Part shown: positions 1 to 6,428 of the stretch, piece by piece | Layout of the letters: each line of letters opens with the position of its first letter | How positions within the stretch are numbered: position 1 is the stretch's first letter | Assembly (NCBI GenBank): GCA_964504285.1 | Contig: CAZDDZ010000104.1 | Coordinates: forward strand, 1 to 7,965 | Reading direction: 5' to 3' | DNA from: Pseudoflavonifractor sp964504285 | GTDB lineage: Bacteria; Bacillota; Clostridia; Oscillospirales; Oscillospiraceae | DNA length: 7,965 nucleotides | Program-made: the position numbers and the translations under genes | Notes under the pieces: generated by a model | What the model was told of the DNA's origin: nothing | Database searches by the model: none | Seen by the model: only the letters and a program-made list of their open reading frames with translations

Positions 1-43
1 CGGAGCCCCCGCTTTCACGTGCAGGAACCCGCCCGCAGGCGAC

Positions 44-68
44 CGATTTCGGCAACATGCCGAAATCG
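44..68. repeat. Perfect inverted repeat, 10-bp stem
   Basis: The arms CGATTTCGGC (44-53) and GCCGAAATCG (59-68) are perfect complements around a 5-base loop. It is the outermost of three consecutive hairpins in the non-coding stretch that follows the operon. No T-tract follows on either strand, so a terminator role is not supported. It could belong to an intergenic palindromic repeat family or to the end of a gene beyond the window edge. Confidence 0.6.
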
Positions 69-71
69 CCC

Positions 72-100
72 TCAGACAGGCGACTTTGTCGACAGTCTGA
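72..100. repeat. Imperfect palindrome between two stronger hairpins
   Basis: TCAGAC (72-77) pairs with GTCTGA (95-100), and inside it CGAC (81-84) pairs with GTCG (88-91) around TTT. The octamer CAGGCGAC occurs at 36-43 and again at 77-84, so this hairpin and its left neighbour share a direct repeat. No protein-coding explanation is visible. The function is unknown. Confidence 0.4.
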
Positions 101-103
101 ATC

Positions 104-145
104 AACAAGGCGGCCGCCCCCCTGCCAGGGGACGGCCGCCTTGTT
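104..145 (-). terminator. Probable rho-independent terminator of the B12 uptake operon
   Basis: AACAAGGCGGCCG (104-116) and CGGCCGCCTTGTT (133-145) form a perfect 13-bp GC-rich stem. A CCCC/GGGG pairing inside it extends the stem further. It starts about 50 bases after the stop codon of the last operon gene. On the minus strand the stem runs into TTGATT, a weak T-tract; on the plus strand it runs into TTGTTTGTTC, which is slightly richer in T. It may therefore work in both directions. The stem is very clear; terminator activity is inferred. Confidence 0.6.
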
Positions 146-195
146 TGTTCTGCACAGGCTGTGGAAAACTTTTAGGCAAAAGCGGGCGGGCCGGG

Positions 196-2907
196 CTAAC
201 GGTCGATCAGGCCGTATTTGAGCTTAATGCGATCCAGCTTTTCCAGCATGGCCGGACCGGCAACCCAGAGGAAAAAGGCAGTGGCCACGGCGTGAATGAG
301 ATCAAAGGGAATACCGGTAAGGTAGGCCGAGGCAAACATGGGCCAGGTAGGTTTATCCTGGTACATGAGGACAAAGGAGGGGTTCATGATACCGCCGTAG
401 AGGATAAAGACCGCGAAAAACCCAAAGACACACAGCGCGATTTTATCCCGCCGCAGTACACCCTTTTTGAACAGAACCCCCGCAAAAAAGCCGATGAGAC
501 CCATGGCAAACATCTGCCACGGTGTAAGAGGGCCTTGCCCGTAAAACATATTGGAGACAAACATGCTTACCGCACCCACGATAAAACCGGTTTCCCCCCC
601 GAAGGCTACCGCCGCGATAATGACCAAGGCCGCCACCGGCTTAAACTGGGGTAGCATAAAGAAGGCGGCACGACCTGCAATGGCAATGGCGCAGAGGACG
701 GCGATCACCACCAGTTCCCGGGCCTTGGGCTTGCGCCCTTCAAAAACCAGCAGGAAGGGGAGCATGGTCTCCAAAATGACCAGCGCGGAAATAAAGTAAT
801 ACTTTCGGTTACCCAGGTAAAAGACGCCAATGAAGATGGTAAGCGGAATAAGGAGCAAAATCATGACCGCTGCCGCTATGGTGCGCCGGGGCAGCTTCCG
901 CTGACCCTTTGGCATCTGGAGCAGCGTGGGGTCCAGGGTCTCCCGCGGCCGGTTTTTGGACAGGAGCAACAGCGCTCCGCTTCCGCACAGTGCCATCAGC
1001 AAAATAGCCGCAGCATAGCCCCAGCCGCCGCCCAGGGAAATAAGTCCCGCGCCCAAATCGCCGCCTAGCTCTACCGGAATGCCCTTAATAATGAAGTAAG
1101 CAATGGCAAGTCCCAAGGCAAGCAGGGACGTGGCCACAGGCTTTCGCCACTTGGAAAGGGGCGCTTTCTGCCGGGGCTGCTTTTCGGTGGCCTGGGGCGC
1201 AGCTTTTACGGGCGTGTTTGCGGAAAAGCACGCCTGTGCCGGGACGGCTCCGCCGCAGGCGACCACCACATCCTCCACCGTCACTGCCGTGGGCAGCAGG
1301 TGGCGCACCATGCGGTTGGCAGCAGTTGTGTAAAAGCTATTGCCGGAAAAGAAGGCATGGGGCTCGCCCTTTGTTACGATGCTGCCGTCAAAGCACATGG
1401 CACAGGTGTCGGCGTAGCTGGCGCAAAATTCAATGTCATGGCTGACCATAAGGATGGTGGTACCATCGGCCTGCAAGCGCTTTAAAATGTGGGCCAGCTT
1501 TTCCTTAAAATGACTGTCTATGCCCTTGGTTGGCTCATCCAGTAGGAGAATCCGGGGTTCCAGCAGGAGTACCTTTGCCAGTGCCGCCCGCTGCTGCTCG
1601 CCGCCCGAGAGGTCATAGGGGTGCTGGGTCAGCAGATTCTCCAGCTCACAGAGGGCGGAGACGGCCGCAACCCGCCGCGTTTTTTCTTCTTTGCCGAGCT
1701 TTTTATCGGAGAGCATTTCGTACAAATCAAGCTCCACTGTTTTTTTCACAAAAAGAGCCTGCGGGTTTTGGGGCAGCACGCCCAGCATGCCGCCAAATTT
1801 TTCGCTGTCAGAAATATCCGACAGCGCTCGACCTTCCAGGCGGACCTCACCGCGGTAGGGCGTGTGGATACCGGAAATAAGGGAGAGCGTGGTAGTTTTT
1901 CCCGTGCCGTTCCCCCCCACTAACGCGCAGAATTCACCGGCCTGCACGGAGAGGGAGAGCCCCTTTACCACGTCTGGCAGCTCCTTTTCGTAACGAAACC
2001 ATGCCTCCTCCAGCTCGATGGCGAGCTTGGGATTGGGGGTGGCGGGCGGCGTGGGTGCCATGGGCTTAAGCGGACGGCTCCGCGCAAAATCATCCACCCA
2101 GCGGCGACCTTCCCGTACCGTAATGGGGCAGTTTAGGCTGTTCTCCACCTCTGCCCAAATGCGCATGGGGGTGGGCATGGCCAAAAACATATTGTGCCCC
2201 TTGTTCCGCAAAAGTCTGCCCGCCTCCTGGGGGGATGCGTCGGCAATAATGCGCCCGCCGTCCATGACCACGCAGCGGTCGGAGAGGGGGAGCGCGTCCT
2301 CCAAACGGTGCTCGGTGAGCACCACGGTGGTGCCCAGCTCCCGATTAATTTTGCCGACGGTGGCTAGGAATTCAGAGGCGGCAATGGGGTCGAGCTGGCT
2401 GGTGGGCTCGTCCAGAATAAGTACCGAGGGCTGCATGGCCATAATGGCAGCCAGATTGAGCAGCTGCTTTTGCCCGCCGGAGAGCTCGGTCACGTTTTTA
2501 TAGAACCAGGTCTGAATGCCGAAAAAGGAGGCCATTTCCGCCACACGCAGACGGATGGTGGGGGTGTCGTACCCCAGGCTCTCCAAACCGAAGGCCAGCT
2601 CGTGCCACACTTTGTCGGTGACAATTTGGTTTTCCGGAGATTGGAGCACAAAGCCGATTTGCTCACTCTGTGCCCGCTGGTCTAACTGGTCTAAGGGGGT
2701 GTTCTGAAAGAAAATGGCGCCGCTTTTTTTGCCGTGGGGCGCCAATGCTGTTTTCAGCTGCCGCAGGAGGGTGGTTTTTCCGCAGCCGGAGGGGCCGCAG
2801 AGGGTGACAAACTGCCCCGGTGCAATGGTCAAATTAATGTCGCTAAGTGTGGCGGTCGGCTGCTCCGGATAGAAAAAGGTCAGGTGCTCGATGCGATACG
2901 TTTCCAT
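196..2907 (-). CDS. ECF transporter fusion: ATPase-ATPase-S-component (CbrU-CbrT-like)
   Basis: A 903-residue protein carrying both energy-coupling ATPase domains and the substrate-binding S-component of an ECF vitamin importer. In numbering from the start chosen here, ATPase 1 has Walker A GPSGCGKT (38-45), Q-loop Q89, signature LSGGQ (142-146), Walker B with D166/E167, and H200. ATPase 2 has GGNGTGKT (331-338), Q380, LSGGE (433-437), D457/E458, and H490. Both sites look catalytically intact. A charged linker (about 535-585) leads to two hydrophobic segments (about 590-608 and 628-650). A 6-7 segment S-component core follows (about 675-884), with a glycine-rich stretch and GQGPLTPWQMF (791-801), which is typical of S-components. 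The ATG at 2907 is preferred over in-frame starts at 2922 and 2985 because GGGAGG lies 7 bases upstream and the reading begins at the ABC fold (METYRIEHL). The start overlaps the end of ecfT by 28 bases. The duplicated ATPase matches CbrU, and the riboswitch points to cobalamin. A corrinoid precursor such as cobinamide is the main alternative substrate. Confidence 0.93.
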   Translation of the reverse strand: METYRIEHLTFFYPEQPTATLSDINLTIAPGQFVTLCGPSGCGKTTLLRQLKTALAPHGKKSGAIFFQNTPLDQLDQRAQSEQIGFVLQSPENQIVTDKVWHELAFGLESLGYDTPTIRLRVAEMASFFGIQTWFYKNVTELSGGQKQLLNLAAIMAMQPSVLILDEPTSQLDPIAASEFLATVGKINRELGTTVVLTEHRLEDALPLSDRCVVMDGGRIIADASPQEAGRLLRNKGHNMFLAMPTPMRIWAEVENSLNCPITVREGRRWVDDFARSRPLKPMAPTPPATPNPKLAIELEEAWFRYEKELPDVVKGLSLSVQAGEFCALVGGNGTGKTTTLSLISGIHTPYRGEVRLEGRALSDISDSEKFGGMLGVLPQNPQALFVKKTVELDLYEMLSDKKLGKEEKTRRVAAVSALCELENLLTQHPYDLSGGEQQRAALAKVLLLEPRILLLDEPTKGIDSHFKEKLAHILKRLQADGTTILMVSHDIEFCASYADTCAMCFDGSIVTKGEPHAFFSGNSFYTTAANRMVRHLLPTAVTVEDVVVACGGAVPAQACFSANTPVKAAPQATEKQPRQKAPLSKWRKPVATSLLALGLAIAYFIIKGIPVELGGDLGAGLISLGGGWGYAAAILLMALCGSGALLLLSKNRPRETLDPTLLQMPKGQRKLPRRTIAAAVMILLLIPLTIFIGVFYLGNRKYYFISALVILETMLPFLLVFEGRKPKARELVVIAVLCAIAIAGRAAFFMLPQFKPVAALVIIAAVAFGGETGFIVGAVSMFVSNMFYGQGPLTPWQMFAMGLIGFFAGVLFKKGVLRRDKIALCVFGFFAVFILYGGIMNPSFVLMYQDKPTWPMFASAYLTGIPFDLIHAVATAFFLWVAGPAMLEKLDRIKLKYGLIDR

Positions 2908-3770
2908 TTCCTGTCCTCCCATCGATCCAAAATCAGCGGCATGGCGCACAGCGCCAGATAGACCCCAAAGGCAGAAATTGACCATGCCGAAACGGGCACG
3001 CCCTTCATGGTGGGGTAATACCGCCAGAATAGCTCGCCCTTCCAGGCCATAAGCAGAATAAAAATGCCCGCAAAGGAGACAAAGGCCAGCGCGGCCCGAT
3101 CCCGGTCATCAAACCGGTAGATGGAAAAAGCACTGCGGCCGGGCAGACCGTAGCCCCGGCTTTTCATGGAGTCAGCGGTCTCAATGGCGTTTTCCAGCGC
3201 CCAAGTCACCATGATGGAGAGAATACGAATGGCATGGCGGGTGCGCTGAAACACGCCACCGTTGGAAATGTCCCGTCCTACGCACTTTTGGGCATTAGAC
3301 ACCACTTTAAACTGTGCTTTAAACTTGGGCACAAAGCGCAGCACCATGGAAAGAATAAGGGACAGAGCGGGAATGACCCGCCCGAAGAGGTAGACAAACT
3401 TGTCCGAGGTCATGACCTTGTTATAGCAGGAAAACCAGCATATAACTGCCACCAGCATGGCGGCGGCAGCCGCACCGTAGGTAAGGGATTCCAGTGTAAG
3501 GGGGTTGCCGCTGGGCAGGTAGGTCAGAATGGTAGCACCCTCGTGGCTAAACGCGGGGTTTACCAGCGCCATGAGCAGCATCATGGGCAGCATACCCAAA
3601 AGGTTAAATTTCAGCGCCCGGCTGCCCCCCAGGTAAACTGACCAGAGAAAGGCGCAAAGCAGGGAAATCACCAGACAGGCCGGGTGCAAAAAAAACATGG
3701 AAAACAAAAGCACCAAGGCAAAATAAAGGAAGTTTACCACCGGGTGGTAGGTGGAAAAAGCGTCTTTCAT
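2880..3770 (-). CDS. ecfT: ECF transporter transmembrane component T (EcfT, CbrV-like)
   Basis: A 296-residue membrane protein that couples the ECF ATPases to the S-component in the cytoplasmic membrane. Hydrophobic segments lie at about 12-28, 31-47, 56-72, 98-116, 132-146, 228-243 and 262-281. The central cytoplasmic region (about 147-215) holds the helices that contact the ATPases. The second coupling motif is clear as SMKSRGYG (201-208). The position expected for the first one reads AQKCVGRD (160-167), where many EcfT proteins have an Ala-Arg-Gly triplet. Length is normal for the family (250-300). The ATG at 3770 sits 6 bases after the DUF4430 gene stop; GGGGG about 11 bases upstream is a modest ribosome binding site, so coupling to upstream translation is likely. 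Its only ATPase partners nearby are those in the next gene, which it overlaps by 28 bases. That and the riboswitch leader indicate a dedicated cobalamin transporter rather than a shared module. Confidence 0.92.
   Translation of the reverse strand: MKDAFSTYHPVVNFLYFALVLLFSMFFLHPACLVISLLCAFLWSVYLGGSRALKFNLLGMLPMMLLMALVNPAFSHEGATILTYLPSGNPLTLESLTYGAAAAAMLVAVICWFSCYNKVMTSDKFVYLFGRVIPALSLILSMVLRFVPKFKAQFKVVSNAQKCVGRDISNGGVFQRTRHAIRILSIMVTWALENAIETADSMKSRGYGLPGRSAFSIYRFDDRDRAALAFVSFAGIFILLMAWKGELFWRYYPTMKGVPVSAWSISAFGVYLALCAMPLILDRWEDRKWKRIASST
2915..2920 (-). promoter_or_regulatory. Ribosome binding site that fixes the ATPase fusion start
   Basis: GGGAGG on the minus strand lies 7 bases before the ATG at 2907, inside the last codons of the EcfT gene. 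The two longer in-frame starts are unlikely: the ATG at 2922 overlaps this site, and the start at 2985 would add 26 residues with no match to the ABC fold. Confidence 0.75.
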
Positions 3771-3776
3771 ACTTCA

Positions 3777-4616
3777 TCAGCCCCCGGCAGTGGTAGTTCT
3801 GCCCACATCAGCGCCCAAATCGCAGGTGTAGACCCACTCAATCACATCATCCTGCTTGAGCTGATAGCGGGAACAGCCGTAGTTGGGAAACCAGTCGTTC
3901 ACCTTATACATCCAGCCGGACAGCTCGCCGCAGTCAAATTCATAGAGATTGTGAATGCCCTCAATATAAGCGGAGTTATAAATGGGTGTGTTGGAAAACT
4001 CCATGTGAATTTTTGCCTTTTTCATCTCCCGCTGGAGAACGTGAAAAACCGACTCCCCCTCATAAAAGGTGACGGTGGCGGTGGGGAAAATTACGCCGTC
4101 CTCAGGCACCATTTCAGCCTTTTCCGGGTCCAGCCAGTCCATGTTGTCCAGAATGGTGTCGCAGCGGACGGACAGGGTGCAGGTATAAGCCGTGTCGCTC
4201 ATGGTGACGTCTTGCGGCTCCACGGGAAGGGGCTTGCCCTCGGGCACCGGATCGGTAAGGTATTGATCCTTGCCGGTGGATTCGTCAATGACCATCTCCT
4301 GTCCGGCTGAGGGGGGCGTATCATCTTTTTGCGCCGGTGGAGGTGTGACCTGGTGGGAGGGAGTGGGCGACTGCCCGGGCTGAGACGGGGCTTCTGCCAG
4401 CGGGGTCTCGGTAGGAAGGGCGGTTTGCGTGTCCATAGGCGCGGGGGTTAAGGAGGGGGTGACCGCAGGCGTGGATACAGGCAGGGTTACGCCGGTGCTG
4501 GGCTGCGCAGCGGCCTGCCCCTGCAAGCCGGGGGCGTTGCCGCCCCATAGGAACAGGCCAACCAGTACGGCCGCAATGGCCAGCGCCCCTATTATCGTTC
4601 CTTTTGTCAGCTTCAA
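3777..4616 (-). CDS. Membrane-tethered DUF4430 protein (transcobalamin C-terminal-like)
   Basis: A 279-residue exported protein. Residues 8-24 form a hydrophobic helix after two lysines, a signal anchor or signal peptide. There is no lipobox cysteine; an AAA-Q site at 35-38 could allow cleavage but lies far from the helix. Residues about 37-105 are a low-complexity Pro/Thr/Ser/Gln linker. A short acidic stretch follows, then a DUF4430 domain (about 145-268) with the hallmarks ATVTFYEGESVFHVLQ (180-195), a central YIEGIHNLYEFDCG (217-230), GWMYKVND (234-241) and a final DDVIEWVYT (256-264). DUF4430 is the Pfam family related to the small beta domain of transcobalamin and intrinsic factor. The start is TTG at 4616, chosen because AAGGAGG lies 7 bases before it; that site overlaps the stop codon of the preceding gene. 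Likely role: an extracellular corrinoid-binding partner of the upstream toroid protein, held close to the ECF transporter. Binding itself is inferred. Confidence 0.88.
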   Translation of the reverse strand: MKLTKGTIIGALAIAAVLVGLFLWGGNAPGLQGQAAAQPSTGVTLPVSTPAVTPSLTPAPMDTQTALPTETPLAEAPSQPGQSPTPSHQVTPPPAQKDDTPPSAGQEMVIDESTGKDQYLTDPVPEGKPLPVEPQDVTMSDTAYTCTLSVRCDTILDNMDWLDPEKAEMVPEDGVIFPTATVTFYEGESVFHVLQREMKKAKIHMEFSNTPIYNSAYIEGIHNLYEFDCGELSGWMYKVNDWFPNYGCSRYQLKQDDVIEWVYTCDLGADVGRTTTAGG

Positions 4617-4623
4617 AAGACGC

Positions 4624-4630
4624 CCTCCTT
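4624..4630 (-). promoter_or_regulatory. Ribosome binding site overlapping a stop codon, for a TTG start
   Basis: Minus-strand AAGGAGG shares its first two bases with the TAA stop (4631-4629) of the SLH toroid gene and sits 7 bases before the TTG at 4616. It is the main reason for accepting the TTG start. Ribosomes finishing the upstream gene would cover this site, suggesting coupled synthesis of the two extracellular proteins. Confidence 0.8.
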
Positions 4631-6272
4631 ACAGCAAATTGGCCCGGCCCAGCAGAAGATAAAGAATTTGGGCAATTTCGCAGCGCTTCATCTCCTGCCG
4701 GGGAAGAATTTCCGTGTCGTCGGTGGATAGCAGTCCCTCCTGATAGCAAAAGGCCAAAGCCGAGCGCGCCCAGCCGGCGCTTTCCACATAGTCGGGAAAC
4801 TGAGCCAGTACATCACGGGCCGAAGCGGCGTCGTAATCGGTCTCCATGCCGCAGAGGTTAGCGGCACGGGCAATCATGACGGCGGCCTCCTGCCGTGAAA
4901 TGGTGCCCAAGGGATTAAAGTGGGTGGCATCCGCACCGGTCACAATGCCATAGGTGTAGGCCGTGCCCACCACCGGGGCATACCACGCATCCCTTGCCAC
5001 ATCTGCAAAGACGTCAACTGAGCTGGGTTTTAACCCCAGCGCCTTTACCACAATGGCCGCAAATTCCGAGCGGGTCATGCTGCCCTCAGGGTCAAAGAGG
5101 CCGCTATCCTTGCCGCTGATAATACCGCGGGCGGCCAGCGCCTCAATGGCGTGCTGGTTTTTGTGAGCGAAAAGGCCGGTAATGTCATCAAAGGTTTTGC
5201 CGGGGATTACAATAGGCTGTGTGCGAATATCAGAGTGCTTACCCGCCAGACCCTCGCCGCTGTGACTGCTGCCGGGAGAGACCGGAATGGAAAGTGCATC
5301 GGTCATGCGGTACAGGCTGGGCTTTTGATCCCGCAGTCTCTTGGCGGCAACCAGGCCATAAAAAGCCTGCTCGGTGGCCATTTGGTTGTTGCCGCTGCCA
5401 TCCGCCGTGTGCGTAAAGCCGTTGCCGGGCAGATAAAAGGTCATTAAATTATCCAGCATGGTGTTCCCGTTCTTAACAAACCGAGGATCGTCCAGAGGAA
5501 TGCCCAGTTCGGTTAGGGCAACCAGCATCTGCACGCAGCTCTCCACGCTTTTCGTACCGTAGCCGTCAAAGCCGCCGCTGCCGTTTTGCTGCTGAGACAT
5601 ACAGCCTAGTGCCGCTGCTATGGCTTTTTTCACATCGGAGCGGTTTTGATATTTGGCCAGTGCCTGGAGTGCCATGCCGGTCATATCTGCATCGGAAGCA
5701 CCGCCGCCGGAGAGGGACCAGCCGCCGTCGGGCAGCTGGCAGTCTAAAATTCGCCCGATATACTGATCGCGGGTTGCCTGGGTTTTTGCGCCGGGGTTTT
5801 GGGGCATTTCGTAATTGCCGCAGTCCAGGGCAATCAGCGCCCAAATGGGCCCGTTTAGTCCCTGCCAAATGGTCTTGTCGTAGTCACCCAGGGCGGTGAG
5901 CAGATTGTAGCCCCCCACATTGGAAGGGTCCTTTCCAATCGCGGTCAAAGCCACAATAAGACGGGAGTATTCGGTATACTTTTTCTCGTGAAGCACCCCG
6001 TTGCAGGCCTTCACATAGGCAGTAGCAGTGTCATAATACTTTTGATAATATTCTACCGGTACCTTGTAGCCGCTGCGGGCCAAGCCCAGTACGGCCCATT
6101 CGCCGCCGATGGAGCCAACCTGAGGGTCCTCGACAGTCCGGTACAGGTACGCTGCAGTATCGGCAATGGCGGCGTCCAGCTTGTCATCGCTCACCGCCAT
6201 GACGCCCGCGGCGCCCAGCATCATCGTCAAGGCCACCAAAACTGATAAAAATCGTAAGGCTTTCTGCTTCAT
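4629..6272 (-). CDS. Secreted helical-toroid protein with three SLH domains (transcobalamin alpha-domain-like)
   Basis: A 547-residue cell-surface protein and first gene of the operon. Residues 1-26 are a signal peptide (KQK, hydrophobic core, cleavage probably after VMA). Residues about 28-320 are an alpha/alpha toroid of the terpenoid cyclase/prenyltransferase type. Repeated helix starts are seen near 57-68, 101-112, 141-152, 195-206, 242-256 and 299-312. The glycine-rich turns LPDGGW (180-185) and GSGGFDGYG (231-239) are typical of this fold. The alpha domain of intrinsic factor and transcobalamin has the same fold. After a Ser/Gly/Pro linker (about 330-358) come three S-layer homology domains (about 360-412, 421-473, 492-543). 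Their Thr-Arg-Ala-Glu-like motifs read TRSE (400-403), SRQE (459-462) and KRCE (529-532). These usually bind pyruvylated secondary cell wall polymer. The ATG at 6272 follows GGAGGAG closely. The B12 riboswitch lies directly upstream and the DUF4430 gene 12 bases downstream. Likely role: wall-bound corrinoid capture. An enzymatic role is possible, but no terpene cyclase DxDD motif is visible. Confidence 0.88.
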   Translation of the reverse strand: MKQKALRFLSVLVALTMMLGAAGVMAVSDDKLDAAIADTAAYLYRTVEDPQVGSIGGEWAVLGLARSGYKVPVEYYQKYYDTATAYVKACNGVLHEKKYTEYSRLIVALTAIGKDPSNVGGYNLLTALGDYDKTIWQGLNGPIWALIALDCGNYEMPQNPGAKTQATRDQYIGRILDCQLPDGGWSLSGGGASDADMTGMALQALAKYQNRSDVKKAIAAALGCMSQQQNGSGGFDGYGTKSVESCVQMLVALTELGIPLDDPRFVKNGNTMLDNLMTFYLPGNGFTHTADGSGNNQMATEQAFYGLVAAKRLRDQKPSLYRMTDALSIPVSPGSSHSGEGLAGKHSDIRTQPIVIPGKTFDDITGLFAHKNQHAIEALAARGIISGKDSGLFDPEGSMTRSEFAAIVVKALGLKPSSVDVFADVARDAWYAPVVGTAYTYGIVTGADATHFNPLGTISRQEAAVMIARAANLCGMETDYDAASARDVLAQFPDYVESAGWARSALAFCYQEGLLSTDDTEILPRQEMKRCEIAQILYLLLGRANLL

Positions 6273-6342
6273 GATTCTCCTCCGTTACACCATGTTTTTA
6301 GGGTGCGCTTTTGCTTCTCTGGGGCGGCAAGGGCAGGACAAT

Positions 6343-6378
6343 AAAAAAAGCTGTGGCAATCCAAAGGATTGCCACAGC
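6343..6378 (-). terminator. Leader terminator, likely controlled by the B12 riboswitch
   Basis: On the minus strand GCTGTGGCAATCC and GGATTGCCACAGC form a perfect 13-bp stem with a TTT loop, followed by seven T (6349-6343). This is a textbook rho-independent terminator. It lies about 50 bases after the aptamer and 70 bases before the first start codon, so it can only act on the operon leader. The expected behaviour is termination when B12 is bound. The part the aptamer plays in its folding is inferred. Confidence 0.85.
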
Positions 6379-6397
6379 CGTATTTCTGTGCCTGCTT

Positions 6398-6428
6398 TTC
6401 TCTGCCTGGTTACTTTGCCGGCAGAGAA
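6398..6428 (-). promoter_or_regulatory. Extra leader hairpin between aptamer and terminator
   Basis: On the minus strand TTCTCTGCC (6428-6420) and GGCAGAGAA (6406-6398) form a 9-bp stem with a 13-base loop. It begins directly after the closing helix of the riboswitch. Its 5' arm could also pair with GGCAGAG inside the aptamer (6491-6485), so it may be part of the switching mechanism rather than a spacer. The hairpin is clear; the role is inferred. Confidence 0.5.

Noticed and set aside
1..195. Possible CRISPR-like or attachment-site array in the repeat-rich left edge
   Set aside because: The three hairpins differ in sequence; only an octamer is repeated, with no regular repeat-spacer pattern, integrase gene or tRNA nearby.
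19..654. Plus-strand open frame of 211 codons
   Set aside because: It runs antisense through the end of the ATPase-S fusion and through the downstream hairpins. The product is low-complexity, has no recognisable domain and no ribosome binding site.
2018..2503. Plus-strand open frame of 161 codons opposite the first ATPase domain
   Set aside because: The opposite strand encodes intact Walker and signature motifs. The plus-strand product is Ser/Arg-rich with no family resemblance.
3684..4310. Plus-strand open frame of 208 codons
   Set aside because: It is antisense to the DUF4430 gene and the start of ecfT, both supported by family motifs. It has no coherent hydrophobic or domain pattern and probably reflects codon bias of the real strand.
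6285..6293. Start-stop mini reading frame ATG GTG TAA in the leader just before the first gene
   Set aside because: It has no ribosome binding site of its own, and two sense codons can arise by chance.
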